A DNA stretch of 64,000 bases from Succinatimonas sp. CAG:777 (GTDB lineage: Bacteria; Pseudomonadota; Gammaproteobacteria; Enterobacterales; Succinivibrionaceae), in assembly GCA_000431835.1 (NCBI GenBank), contig HF987957.1, positions 8,635 through 72,634 of the forward strand. Reading direction: 5' to 3'. Positions 44,958 to 52,831 of this stretch are shown piece after piece. How positions within the stretch are numbered: the first letter of the stretch is position 1; every line of letters begins with the position of its first letter. Both the position numbers and the translations under genes were made by a program. The notes beneath the pieces were generated by a model. That model did not search any database, was not told the DNA's origin, and saw only the letters and a list, made by a program, of their open reading frames with translations.

Positions 44958-45885
44958 CTATATGAAACATGTCCTACTTTTTTTAGTGATTCTTTTAACA
45001 TGTAAAAGTGCACCAGCTCAGGAAGTTAAAGATCTTACCCTCTCACCTGACGGTGTTCTAAATAGTCTTACCCTCTTGTTTATTGACAATATCTCAGAGG
45101 CTGCGACTCCAATTAAGGAAGCTGCTAACAGATTGTTTTGGATCTTAGTACCAATCTCGATTGTAATGTTAGGTATCAAGAGTATCTTTAAAGATGGTAA
45201 TATGCAGAGTTTTATGGGTGATCTTGTAAAACTTTTGTTAGTAACTGGCTTCTATTACTTTTTACTTGATAATGGCACTGCCATAGGTCACTCTGTAATT
45301 GACTCACTGACCTCTGTTACCACCAATTCTAATACAGGACCTTCGGAGCTTATAGATCTTACTTTTAATATTGCATCTAATCTAAATCAGAACATTAGTG
45401 CAGGTTTATTTAATGCAGTAACAGGTTTCATCTTGCGATGCATGGTACTTGTATTTATGTTCATTATGTTTTTGGTAGTAATCAAATTTACTACCCTGTT
45501 TATCTGTGCGCATATTCTGTGTATCTGCGGTGTTTTTGTTTTAGGATTAGGTGCTATTTCTTACACAAGATACATTGCCATAAACTTTTTTAAATCAATT
45601 CTCTCAATGTCTCTTGAATTGATGACTACGTTGCTGGTTATAAACTCAGGATGCCTGATTTTAAAAAATCTAAAAAACAAATCTCAAGAAATTGTAGAGT
45701 CAGGAGCATCTGTTGGCTCTAGTGAATGCTCCGTAATTATTTTTACAGCACTTTTTATCTACATACTTTCAAAATACTTACCTGAGGCTGTGTCAAATCT
45801 TGTGACCATGACCAATGGAAGAAATGCTAAAAGATCGAACGGTCGAATCTCTCTGAAAATTCCAAGTATCAATTTAAAAAAATAA
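44950..45885 (+). CDS. T4SS polytopic membrane protein VirB6/TrbL
   Basis: A 311-residue inner-membrane channel component. A signal-type N-terminus ending near KSAPAQ is followed by SLTLLFIDNISEAATPIKEAANRLFW, typical of TrbL, and then five or so hydrophobic spans (about residues 65-83, 92-110, 160-185, 190-215, 265-280). The C-terminus is short and basic; IncP TrbL proteins usually have a longer tail. Last gene of the secretion operon. No terminator is visible before the opposing tRNA-Pro gene only 16 bases away. Confidence 0.88.
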   Translation: MSNYMKHVLLFLVILLTCKSAPAQEVKDLTLSPDGVLNSLTLLFIDNISEAATPIKEAANRLFWILVPISIVMLGIKSIFKDGNMQSFMGDLVKLLLVTGFYYFLLDNGTAIGHSVIDSLTSVTTNSNTGPSELIDLTFNIASNLNQNISAGLFNAVTGFILRCMVLVFMFIMFLVVIKFTTLFICAHILCICGVFVLGLGAISYTRYIAINFFKSILSMSLELMTTLLVINSGCLILKNLKNKSQEIVESGASVGSSECSVIIFTALFIYILSKYLPEAVSNLVTMTNGRNAKRSNGRISLKIPSINLKK

Positions 45886-45900
45886 GGAAGGAAATTAAGA

Positions 45901-45977
<77 letters not shown>

Positions 45978-46109
45978 AACGGATTGCATTATATTAAGGT
46001 GATGTAATATTGTCAACAAATAATTTGTCAAATTTGTAGTCTACTGACTGAATTAGAAAGAAATTTTGATTATACGCTAAGGCATTCTTTATCTAGTACT
46101 TAGGTGATT

Positions 46110-46115
46110 TATAAT
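46110..46115 (+). promoter_or_regulatory. -10 box of the RibD-C domain gene
   Basis: A consensus TATAAT lies 28 bases before ATG 46143, with a GAGGA ribosome site between. No clear -35 is seen. Confidence 0.45.
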
Positions 46116-46142
46116 GTAATAAATGCGAATTGAGGATTTATT

Positions 46143-46871
46143 ATGGATATGACACAGCAAAAAGTAACTTGCCTCATGGAAAGTTCTATCGACGGTCGCT
46201 TAGACGAATCTAGATGGTCTGTTCTATATGACTGCAAGGGAGAAGGTGAACCTGATGTATATTATGAGACTAAAGCTAAATTAAATCCTGAATTATCAAT
46301 TCTAGGAAAAGAAACAATTTTACGTCACCATTGCAGTATTCCTTTTAAATCAGACACTCACACTAAGATTAAAGATCCTAAACCATTTTTAGGTATTAAA
46401 GAAAACGCAGAAATGACTGCAGTGTTTGACTCAAAAGGATCTATAGCCTATGAGAACAACGAAATCTGGGGTAGTACCCTGCTTGTTGTCTTAGGAGAAG
46501 ACACCGCAAGTGAAGAGTATCTTGAGTTTTTAAGAAAAAAGGAGATCTCTTTTACCTTTGCAGGAAAAGATGGTCATGACATCAAAAAAGCACTTAAAAG
46601 TTTATACTCTGATTTTGGTATAAAGAATGTTCTCCTATGTGGAGGCGGTATCTTAAACGGATCTTTCTTAAAGCTAGGTCTTATCGATGAACTTTATCTT
46701 GTGCTCTACCCTGGTATAGATGGATTGAGTGGCGTGAAATCAATCTTTGAGTATGAAGGTAAAGAAGGAGAAAAACCTTGCGATGGTCAATCTCTAGAAT
46801 TACTATCTTGCGATGTTGTAAGAGCCGGTGTTGTACTTTTAAGATATAGATTTCATTTTTACTCAATATAA
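46143..46871 (+). CDS. RibD C-terminal domain / dihydrofolate reductase-like protein
   Basis: A 242-residue soluble protein made of a RibD-C/DHFR-fold domain. An N-terminal strand (VTCLMESSIDGRLD) resembles the family's first NADPH-site segment, and the C-terminal signature is VLLCGGGILNGSFLKLGLIDELYLVLYP. It lacks the deaminase domain of full RibD, so the riboflavin step is not implied. Relatives are NADPH-dependent reductases of unknown substrate, found in many gut bacteria. It stands alone between two tRNA genes. A GAGGA ribosome site supports ATG 46143. Confidence 0.88.
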   Translation: MDMTQQKVTCLMESSIDGRLDESRWSVLYDCKGEGEPDVYYETKAKLNPELSILGKETILRHHCSIPFKSDTHTKIKDPKPFLGIKENAEMTAVFDSKGSIAYENNEIWGSTLLVVLGEDTASEEYLEFLRKKEISFTFAGKDGHDIKKALKSLYSDFGIKNVLLCGGGILNGSFLKLGLIDELYLVLYPGIDGLSGVKSIFEYEGKEGEKPCDGQSLELLSCDVVRAGVVLLRYRFHFYSI

Positions 46872-46915
46872 GTTGCAATATCTTAATAATACTGTAAAAT
46901 TATACGGTCAATTTT

Positions 46916-47005
46916 GGTGAGATGTCCGAGTGGCTGAAGGAGCACGCCTGGAAAGCGTGTATACGTTAACGCGTATCACGGGTTCGAATCCCGTTCTCAC
47001 CGCCA
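46916..47005 (+). tRNA. tRNA-Ser (anticodon GGA), prophage insertion site
   Basis: A 90-base class II tRNA: acceptor GGTGAGA/TCTCACC, anticodon loop CTGGAAA (GGA) on a CACGC/GCGTG stem, a long variable arm with ATACG/CGTAT, T arm GGTTCGAATCC and encoded CCA. A tyrosine integrase gene and phage genes begin right after it, so its 3' half is the likely attL core. Confidence 0.96.
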
Positions 47006-47079
47006 TGACCATTCTAACCTCTTATAAATATCCTCTTTTTTCAATAAAAATTTTCTTTAAAAATCGCTAGTTATTGAAT

Positions 47080-47112
47080 TGATATATCAGTGATATATGA
47101 GTGATATATTAA
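47080..47112. repeat. Three 11-base direct repeats before the integrase gene
   Basis: TGATATAT occurs at 47080, 47091 and 47102, each copy exactly 11 bases after the last, the first two followed by CAG/GAG. One-helical-turn spacing puts all copies on one DNA face. They lie between the tRNA-Ser attL and the integrase, where arm-type integrase or excisionase sites are expected. Confidence 0.65.
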
Positions 47113-47126
47113 CTAATAAACCTCAA

Positions 47127-47179
47127 GGGTGTATGATGGGTGTAGAGAATTACACACCCACATGGAGAATCTTACACCC
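47127..47179. promoter_or_regulatory. Clustered GGGTGTA motifs at the integrase start
   Basis: GGGTGTA lies directly at 47127-47133 and 47138-47144 and inverted at 47173-47179, with a near-inverted copy (TACACACCC) at 47151-47159. All fall within 53 bases around the integrase translation start. They may be integrase-binding sites used for self-regulation; this is inferred. Confidence 0.5.
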
Positions 47180-48319
47180 ATGCTGTCACCACTAGCTTTG
47201 CGCGCTTTAAAGCCAAAAGACAAGCGCTACGAGGTCACTGATAAGAATGGCCTGGTTATACGTATATCGCCTAATGGGCGCATGACGTGGAGAATAAACA
47301 AGTCTGTCAACGGTAAACGTATCACACGCCAGCTTGGTGATTATCCGGCTATGAGCTTAGCTGATGCACGAGATGCACTTGCTCAGCTTACTAATATATC
47401 AAAAACCACTGTTGATGATACATTCGAGGGAATTTATGCTGATTGGCTTGACCTGAAAAGACAGAGCATAAAGAACTGGCAGGACATAGATGAGCGTATG
47501 CAGAAGTATATACTGCCTAAAGTCGGCAAGTTACCCTTCAGCGTGATTACTCCTCCTCAGATAATTAAGATACTCAAAGAGGAGCTTGAGAGCCGTGGCA
47601 AGCTCGAAACAATTAAGCGCATCTGTGGCTATATCAAAGAAGTTGAGATGTTTGCCATTAACTCTGGTCGTATCGAGGCAATGCGCTTTCAAGGTATACA
47701 TAAAGTATTTGCCCGACCTTCCACTAAGCTTAATAACAGACCAAGCGTACACCCATCGCATTTGTCTGAGATACTGCCTAAGCTGAGGCTTGAAGCAGTC
47801 AAGGCACCAACTACTTGGGATGCAATTATGATAGGCTTTTATACCCTATTACGTCCAGGTGAATACTGTGCCCTAGAATGGCAGTGGATTGATATGAAAA
47901 ATCAGTGCATATCCATACCGGCTGACGTTATGAAGATGAAGCGTATGCACGTTGTACCAATCAGTACACAACTGCAGAAGATACTTGAGAACCGTCCTCG
48001 CTTTGGCAAGTACGTTTTAACTTCTCCAGACAGGCCGGACTCCCATATAGGTACAGCAGCACAAGAAAATTTCTTTCGCCGTCACGGTATGAAGGGGGTG
48101 CTGGTGCCACACGGTATACGAAGTATCGGACGTACATGGATGGCTGAAGAGAGAATTGACCATGATATAGCAGAGATGTGTCTTGCTCATCGTGTTGGTA
48201 CTAGTGTTGAGCTAGCATATAACAGAACGGACTTTTTGGAGTTACGAAGGGATGCTATGCAACGCTGGTGCGATTATGTAGAGTTGTGCTTAAAAGGTAG
48301 CACAGATTTGCTGTTATGA
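47180..48319 (+). CDS. int: Tyrosine recombinase / phage integrase
   Basis: A P4/DUF4102-type integrase of about 379 residues that inserts and excises the prophage at tRNA-Ser. The N-terminal Arm domain (LALRALKPKDKRYEVTD, GRMTWRINKSVNGKR) is followed by a SAM-like core-binding region and the catalytic domain: first Arg in YTLLRPGEYCALEW, HGIR in VPHGIRSIGRTWMAEE, then LAHRVGTSVELAYNRTD with the second His and the Tyr. Three starts are possible: GTG 47129, ATG 47162 and ATG 47180. The last fits the family N-terminus and has GGAG at 47164-47167. A strong terminator follows. Confidence 0.93.
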   Translation: MLSPLALRALKPKDKRYEVTDKNGLVIRISPNGRMTWRINKSVNGKRITRQLGDYPAMSLADARDALAQLTNISKTTVDDTFEGIYADWLDLKRQSIKNWQDIDERMQKYILPKVGKLPFSVITPPQIIKILKEELESRGKLETIKRICGYIKEVEMFAINSGRIEAMRFQGIHKVFARPSTKLNNRPSVHPSHLSEILPKLRLEAVKAPTTWDAIMIGFYTLLRPGEYCALEWQWIDMKNQCISIPADVMKMKRMHVVPISTQLQKILENRPRFGKYVLTSPDRPDSHIGTAAQENFFRRHGMKGVLVPHGIRSIGRTWMAEERIDHDIAEMCLAHRVGTSVELAYNRTDFLELRRDAMQRWCDYVELCLKGSTDLLL

Positions 48320-48343
48320 TTTTTGTAAGGTTGGTACGACAAC

Positions 48344-48375
48344 AAATAGCCCCTAAAGATGGGGCTATTTTTTTT
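48344..48375 (+). terminator. Intrinsic terminator after int
   Basis: AAATAGCCCC and GGGGCTATTT form a 10-base perfect stem (48344-48370) with a seven-base loop, continued by T residues to 48375. It lies 24 bases past the integrase stop and faces the end of the late genes, so it may also block convergent transcripts. Confidence 0.93.
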
Positions 48376-48532
48376 ACGCATGCGTGTGCTTAACTCTGTC
48401 ACGAACCTCGGCACGTTTTGCGTTGTTAAAACGGTCTAAGGTTCCTACAAGATAACCAGTGACACGTCTGATTCGTTCAAACTTAACACCTTCACCTACA
48501 ATACCGTTTACTTCGTGTAATCTTGTGTACAT
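48374..48532 (-). CDS. 52-residue phage peptide resembling NrdD-associated small ORFs
   Basis: A short ORF, MYTRLHEVNGIVGEG followed by the conserved RRVTGYLVGTLDRFNNAKR and AEVRDRVKH. I recognise this as a tiny conserved prophage protein often labelled as an anaerobic ribonucleotide reductase (NrdD) fragment because of the RVTGYL segment; it lacks any reductase active site. The ATG at 48530-48532 overlaps the stop of the CD1375-like ORF (TAATG), showing coupling. Last gene of the late operon; its stop lies in the int terminator. Function unknown. Confidence 0.8.
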   Translation of the reverse strand: MYTRLHEVNGIVGEGVKFERIRRVTGYLVGTLDRFNNAKRAEVRDRVKHTHA

Positions 48533-48648
48533 TATTTTTTCTTCTCAGTCTCCTTTAAAAGTGTTTTTACCTTTTCACGCCATAAAGATGGCACTTCGTC
48601 AATAGTCATAATTCCACGATTGATGCGCATTAAATAAAATTTAACCAT
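48532..48648 (-). CDS. CD1375/XkdX-like 38-residue phage protein
   Basis: Reads MVKFYLMRINRGIMTIDEV, then PSLWREKVKTLLKETEKKK. The family (CD1375-like, related to XkdX) is a tiny protein near tail-fibre genes of many Firmicutes phages. The MRINRG-MTIDEVP-WR pattern is diagnostic. Its start lies inside the end of the 217-residue gene and its stop overlaps the next start, so the three genes are translationally coupled. The role is not established. Its presence in a gammaproteobacterial prophage points to gene exchange across phyla, which is inferred. Confidence 0.85.
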   Translation of the reverse strand: MVKFYLMRINRGIMTIDEVPSLWREKVKTLLKETEKKK

Positions 48649-49294
48649 TCTTTTTTAACTCCTCTAATTGAGCATAAATATCTGAAATCATTGATCCTAG
48701 TTCTGCGATCGCATCTTCGGTTGTAGTGTCATCTGTATTCATGTCAGATATAACACCACCTAAGTCAGACACAGCATTTTCTAATATAGATAATTTGCTA
48801 TCTACTTTGGCATCCCAGTTTATATCTGTAAAATTTTCTGTTACATAATCAATGGATAGATTGTCAATCTTTTCATTTTTGTAGTCTTCACAAATCTGAT
48901 TAAAGATTGCTAAGTTCTCATCAATCCATGAGCTAAATATCAGAGAATAACGGACTTTGTTCTCATCGTTTGAGTTCGCAGATGCCAAACAGTCTAAGTA
49001 TCCTGTAAAACCCTTTTGCTGAGCTACAGTATCAAAGTACACATATACAGCATCTTTAATACTTAAAAGTAAAGAATCACCACCTACAGCAATTAAAGTT
49101 AGATCTTCACCTGTATCTTCAACTTTAATCGCCTGTTCTTTCTCTAGGCAGTAGTTATTGAGTTTTGCGCCTAGTTCTGTGTTAATCGCTATGATTAAGT
49201 TTCCGTAGTTCTTGCCATCTACAGATAAATCAATAAAGTGTAAATTCTCTCGTTTCTGTCCAAAATAAGAAACTGATTTATAACTAATATCCAT
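48641..49294 (-). CDS. Phage tail-region protein of unknown function, 217 residues
   Basis: I do not recognise it. It is an acidic, soluble protein. The first 100 residues look beta-rich (ISYKSVSYFGQKRENLHF, DLTLIAVGGDSLLLSI). The last 60 form an acidic helical/coiled-coil region (SKLSILENAVSDLGG, DAIAELGSMISDIYAQLEELKK), as in proteins that trimerise at fibre tips. Position after the fibre gene suggests a fibre-associated or accessory baseplate role; this rests on context only. Ten bases separate it from the upstream 187-residue gene. Confidence 0.7.
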   Translation of the reverse strand: MDISYKSVSYFGQKRENLHFIDLSVDGKNYGNLIIAINTELGAKLNNYCLEKEQAIKVEDTGEDLTLIAVGGDSLLLSIKDAVYVYFDTVAQQKGFTGYLDCLASANSNDENKVRYSLIFSSWIDENLAIFNQICEDYKNEKIDNLSIDYVTENFTDINWDAKVDSKLSILENAVSDLGGVISDMNTDDTTTEDAIAELGSMISDIYAQLEELKKNG

Positions 49295-49304
49295 ATATAA
49301 TTAC

Positions 49305-49868
49305 CTATACTGCAATTTTACTTTCATAGTCACCATTACCCTGTCCAACAGGGTCTATAGTAATTAGTTTATTAATAGCACCCGTTTTAACAGCATTATG
49401 ACTTGAATCAAATACTGTATAATTTGCTATAAGGTTTTGCGATATTGATGCGTTAGAAGGATACCCACTACCAAATGAACCTATTGGGTTCATCTGACGA
49501 AGTGCCCAAATAACATTACTCAGAATACATGAATAACCAGTTACATTTGTAGAAGCCGTTCTTATAGGGAGAAGTTCAAATTTCCATGACGAACCAGAAG
49601 CACTTCCTATGTATGAAAGTCTATAAGGAATATGAACATAAACAGTACCATTAAAAGCTATTCTACTTCCACAAGCCATACGATAGCCATTAACCATAAT
49701 AGGTGACAATGTATAAATTCTGTCACCACTTTTAACTTCAGCGAACCTATCACCTTTAAAGCATGGAATCCATCCACCATCAACAGCTACACTAGGAGAT
49801 GTTATCTTTGATGATGTCTTTACCATTGAATAGGTAGTGCCACCATAATTGATTTTAATTGTTGCCAT
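49305..49868 (-). CDS. Probable fibre-associated phage protein, 187 residues
   Basis: Not assigned to a family. The protein is rich in Ser, Thr, Gly and Tyr, with alternating hydrophobic strands (YGGTTYSMVKTSSKITSPSV, RIAFNGTVYVHIPYRLSYIG), like beta-rich tail adhesins. It has no signal peptide. It begins five bases after the tail-fibre stop, a position where a distal fibre or receptor-binding domain is commonly encoded. Receptor binding is inferred from place and composition only. Confidence 0.65.
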   Translation of the reverse strand: MATIKINYGGTTYSMVKTSSKITSPSVAVDGGWIPCFKGDRFAEVKSGDRIYTLSPIMVNGYRMACGSRIAFNGTVYVHIPYRLSYIGSASGSSWKFELLPIRTASTNVTGYSCILSNVIWALRQMNPIGSFGSGYPSNASISQNLIANYTVFDSSHNAVKTGAINKLITIDPVGQGNGDYESKIAV

Positions 49869-49873
49869 ATTAG

Positions 49874-50803
49874 CTATCCTACTGTGATCTTGTATCCATT
49901 CACGGTGACACCACTGGAAAAATTGTGACCGTCAGAAATATAACCGCTATCGTTTGTAAACTGACTTAGTTTTGAATAAGTGGTATTAGTGTCCTGTGTA
50001 GTGATAGTACCTGTAGAGCCATCGCCTTTCGTATAAGTAATCGTTCTCCCATTTACAGATAAAGACTTAATGTAAGTAGAATTGATCTGTTGTCCTGCAC
50101 TGTCTTGAGTTGCCTTTGTTGCACTGTCAGCTGTACTTGCATGAGTAGCCTTGTCTGCATTAGTTGCCTTAGTTGCAGATTTTGCTGTATCTGCTGATGC
50201 GGCCGAATCTACACGCGTTATGGATACATTACCGGATGTATCTGGCTTAGTGCCGTTAATACTTTTAATAAAGTTTTGTTGGGCAACAGCATGGGGAGTC
50301 ACTGCCATAGATGTGTTTGATGCGTTTTGCTCAATATTATCGCAAAGCTGAACAATACCTTTTACGCTAGTTGTGGCATCTGGAACTAAAGCTAAAACAT
50401 CCTGTTTAAGAGGAATTTTCTGCCAGACAGAATCGTTAGTTTCGGGCGCAACAACTGCTGTGGCAGGACCGTTATTTGACATACAGAGATATAGATGATT
50501 GTTTGTAAAGACAATGTCATTTTTTGAATAGTTTTTATCTCTTAAATATTTAAATGCTGTTCCTGATGGAAATTTTAGAGTTAGGATAGCTGTTGCAAGC
50601 TGATTGAGAGAATTTTTGTCAGGTAAAACTCCAAGTTCTTTTATAGCATTAAGAAGCTCAGTAGTTATCATATGGAACCATGCTGCACCAGGCTGAGTTG
50701 CGGGAATACCAAGCGAAGGACTTCCTTCTGTTGGATATCCTTCCTGCAGTTCTTCAATTTTTGGTGCTGCAGCTGCAATGTCTTTTTTATATCCGTTAAA
50801 CAT
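49874..50803 (-). CDS. Phage tail fibre protein
   Basis: About 309 residues from ATG 50801-50803, which has AAGGA in front; the longer frame starting at 50857 overlaps gp48 and is not needed. The N-terminal segment FNGYKKDIAAAAPKIEELQEGYPTEG, through PATQPGAAWFHMITTELLNAIKELG, is the baseplate-attaching part seen in Mu-like fibres. A chitin-binding-like FKYLRDKNYSKNDIVFTNNHLYLCM module follows, then the typical TSVKGIVQL segment. A shaft of Ala-Asp-Lys-Ser-Thr repeats (ADTAKSATKATNADKATHAS) leads to a glycine/threonine-rich end. It determines host attachment. Confidence 0.85.
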   Translation of the reverse strand: MFNGYKKDIAAAAPKIEELQEGYPTEGSPSLGIPATQPGAAWFHMITTELLNAIKELGVLPDKNSLNQLATAILTLKFPSGTAFKYLRDKNYSKNDIVFTNNHLYLCMSNNGPATAVVAPETNDSVWQKIPLKQDVLALVPDATTSVKGIVQLCDNIEQNASNTSMAVTPHAVAQQNFIKSINGTKPDTSGNVSITRVDSAASADTAKSATKATNADKATHASTADSATKATQDSAGQQINSTYIKSLSVNGRTITYTKGDGSTGTITTQDTNTTYSKLSQFTNDSGYISDGHNFSSGVTVNGYKITVG

Positions 50804-50813
50804 ATATTTTTCC

Positions 50814-51413
50814 TTATTTACCGTAAGTGAAAATTGTTGAAGTATGAGCCGGTGCATAGTGTTTAACTAAACACTCAAATAGCTCATTTCCCCATTTCTG
50901 AAGACGTTCAGATACTCTTGAAGTGGTTTTAAAGGGAATGGAGTTAACTTTCTCGACGTTAATTGTATAGAACCAGTTAGACCATATTTCTGAATAAAGG
51001 GCGTCATCAGCAGTTGATGCAACAGTAAAAACACGTTTAGCATCAATTTTCGTTTCTGAATAACCGCATGACTGCCCTATCAGATACACAAGCTCTTGAA
51101 ATGTAAGGCCTAACGTTCTGATTTTAATTAACAGTTCTGTTCTTAAAACTTCAAGATCATCATCTTCAGCTCGACATTCTTCAGGAATACCCCACTGATG
51201 AAACCAGTCTAAAAGAGTTACTGAGGCTGACTGTGGATCAGATTCATCAATCATTTTAGAAATGTCAGCATCAAGTCGTGCAAATTCAAGAGCAGCAAGA
51301 TATAACATCTTCATGAAGAAAGTGCTGTCTTCAAGTTCCCAGGCAGGGCCTTTTGGTAGCAGTTTCTTCATTGCAGCATAATAGTTATCAGTTGTGAAAC
51401 TTACTCTTCCCAT
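50814..51413 (-). CDS. Mu gp48-like baseplate protein (DUF2313/YmfQ)
   Basis: A 199-residue baseplate wedge protein of the YmfQ/DUF2313 family. The signature LLPKGPAWELED lies near residue 18, followed by a helical region (LDADISKMIDESDPQSASVT) and LLDWFHQWGIPEEC near 68. It sits directly after gpJ/gp47, as in Mu, with a 13-base overlap, and just before the tail-fibre gene. These neighbours agree with its role joining fibres to the baseplate. Confidence 0.88.
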   Translation of the reverse strand: MGRVSFTTDNYYAAMKKLLPKGPAWELEDSTFFMKMLYLAALEFARLDADISKMIDESDPQSASVTLLDWFHQWGIPEECRAEDDDLEVLRTELLIKIRTLGLTFQELVYLIGQSCGYSETKIDAKRVFTVASTADDALYSEIWSNWFYTINVEKVNSIPFKTTSRVSERLQKWGNELFECLVKHYAPAHTSTIFTYGK

Positions 51414-52435
51414 GTTATATCTCCCACGGTAGGCAGATAAGAATTAGACTGAGCAACTACATCTGTTGCCGGTTCAATAATGGTGTGATCAATCTCATCA
51501 GCTACGGATGATAAGGCAAGATGAATATGAGACAGATATATAGTGCCACCGGGCTCAGCTTCAGATTTGAAAAGATTATGGATAGCTTCTACGGCGGCGT
51601 TTCTAACAGCCAGCGTTGAAGGAGTTATTTTTAATTTGAAATTAATTTTCTGCTCTACAGGCGCTACAGCATAGATAGCAGCTAAAACTGAAGCTTTACT
51701 TTCAAGATGTTTCTGAACTTTATTTATAAGCGCAGTGTCTGGCATTGAATAATCATTACATAAGAATCTTACTGTAACAGTTCCAACACCTAATTCTTTA
51801 GGAAAACACCAGGCAAAACCAACTCCTGTAACTTCTTTTGCCCAGGCAATATAATCAGCTTTAGTTCCCTGTCTTGGTGGTTCCTGAGTACGAAAAAGAA
51901 TGCGTTGTCTTAACTCATCATCTGTCTCTGCATCTATTCCGCCAGCAATATCTGAATGTACTATCGCATTGGCAACACCTTTTAATGAATTGACAAGATC
52001 AAGTGTATTGCCTTTGTTAAGGTTATAAGCTTTACCAGATAGAATTGCTTTTACCGAAGTAATTCCTTCTAAATTTGGGCTTGAAGTGGTTTGATACTGT
52101 ATACCAGACTGAGACTGCAACAGGGTGCCTACAGGAACATCCACAACGTCGTTATAATAGTTAAACTTAACTTCTCCCATTGCTTTCGTTGCTGTTTTTC
52201 TAGTCAGATTGAAAATAGAAGCTCGCCTTTCAAGATAAGCTGTTTCAGCTGAATCAGAAAACAGCTGATTTTTGTAATAATCAAGAGCAGCATAAATTGA
52301 ATGGGATACACCAGCAATGACACGGATAAAAACAGATAAGTCAGAGCGTCTTAATTCTTCTGAAGTTAAGCGTGATTTTGCATCATTCTCAATTCTTGTG
52401 ATGATGTCACTCAATTTTGGCCTTAAATTATTCAT
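51401..52435 (-). CDS. Baseplate J/gp47 family protein
   Basis: A 344-residue baseplate wedge protein. Typical features are the N-terminal RSDLSVFIRVIAGVSHSIYAALD, YLERRASIFNLTRKTATKA near residue 67, GTLLQSQSGIQYQTT, the DAETDDELRQRIL segment near 167, TKADYIAWAKEVTGV and VKFRLT-like strands toward the end. It follows the gp46-like gene without a gap (stop 52436, start 52435), as in Mu. Confidence 0.93.
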   Translation of the reverse strand: MNNLRPKLSDIITRIENDAKSRLTSEELRRSDLSVFIRVIAGVSHSIYAALDYYKNQLFSDSAETAYLERRASIFNLTRKTATKAMGEVKFNYYNDVVDVPVGTLLQSQSGIQYQTTSSPNLEGITSVKAILSGKAYNLNKGNTLDLVNSLKGVANAIVHSDIAGGIDAETDDELRQRILFRTQEPPRQGTKADYIAWAKEVTGVGFAWCFPKELGVGTVTVRFLCNDYSMPDTALINKVQKHLESKASVLAAIYAVAPVEQKINFKLKITPSTLAVRNAAVEAIHNLFKSEAEPGGTIYLSHIHLALSSVADEIDHTIIEPATDVVAQSNSYLPTVGDITWEE

Positions 52436-52831
52436 TTATACCTCTTTAAACTTATAACTTGTCTGTTTACCGTCAACTGTTAATACAACACTGATATTCA
52501 CTCTGTTAATTTCAGAACGCTCTACAGATACATCTACATTTGAGCAAATTCCGTCATCTATCATCCACTGAAGTGAGTCTCTTGAAACTTCTTCAACCTC
52601 TGCTATAACATCATCAGTCAGCTTACGTCTTAAGAGCTGCCATAACTTAGAGCCGATTTTGTCCCCCTGCTCAACAGGATAGGTATCACCCCACCAGCCG
52701 TATTTATTAGAACCGTCATAAACATCTCCAGTGTCTGCACGTCTCCATGTGAATAAGCTAATAACTACAGCCCTTGAAAGGCTGTCATTCATATCTGCTG
52801 TTACAAGTGAGTTGTTTAAGAACATCTGCAT
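52436..52831 (-). CDS. Mu gp46-like baseplate protein
   Basis: A 131-residue protein of the phage GP46 family, Mu-like baseplate wedge (W/gp25-like role). Diagnostic segments are SLSRAVVISLFTWRRA, GWWGDTYP (near residue 45), GSKLWQLLRRKLTDDV and the final strand pair with VVLTVDGK. Its start overlaps the end of the 86-residue gene by 16 bases, and the J gene follows directly. Confidence 0.9.
   Translation of the reverse strand: MQMFLNNSLVTADMNDSLSRAVVISLFTWRRADTGDVYDGSNKYGWWGDTYPVEQGDKIGSKLWQLLRRKLTDDVIAEVEEVSRDSLQWMIDDGICSNVDVSVERSEINRVNISVVLTVDGKQTSYKFKEV

Larger units (their letters stand above)
36614..45885 (+). other. Orphan Trb/VirB-type type IV secretion gene cluster
   Basis: Nine tightly packed rightward genes in the order VirB11, B2, B3, B4, B8, B9, B10, B5-like, B6. 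Overlaps or short gaps throughout suggest one operon. Protein types match the IncP Trb system (TrbB, C, D, E, F, G, I, J, L) rather than the Agrobacterium order, with J and L moved to the end. Inner-membrane motor, core complex and pilin are present. VirB1, VirB7, VirD4/TraG, relaxase, Tra genes, integrase and any obvious effector are absent, and chromosomal genes flank both sides. The cluster ends 16 bases before the 3' end of tRNA-Pro, a common insertion position for mobile elements. Confidence 0.88.

Noticed and set aside
47129..47179. GTG 47129 as integrase start
   Set aside because: The extra 17 residues do not resemble integrase N-termini, and the spacing of AAGG to GTG is too short. 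ATG 47180 (or 47162) fits better.
50804..50857. Extended N-terminus of the tail fibre
   Set aside because: The 18 extra residues overlap gp48, and AAGGA stands directly before the internal ATG whose product begins like known fibres.
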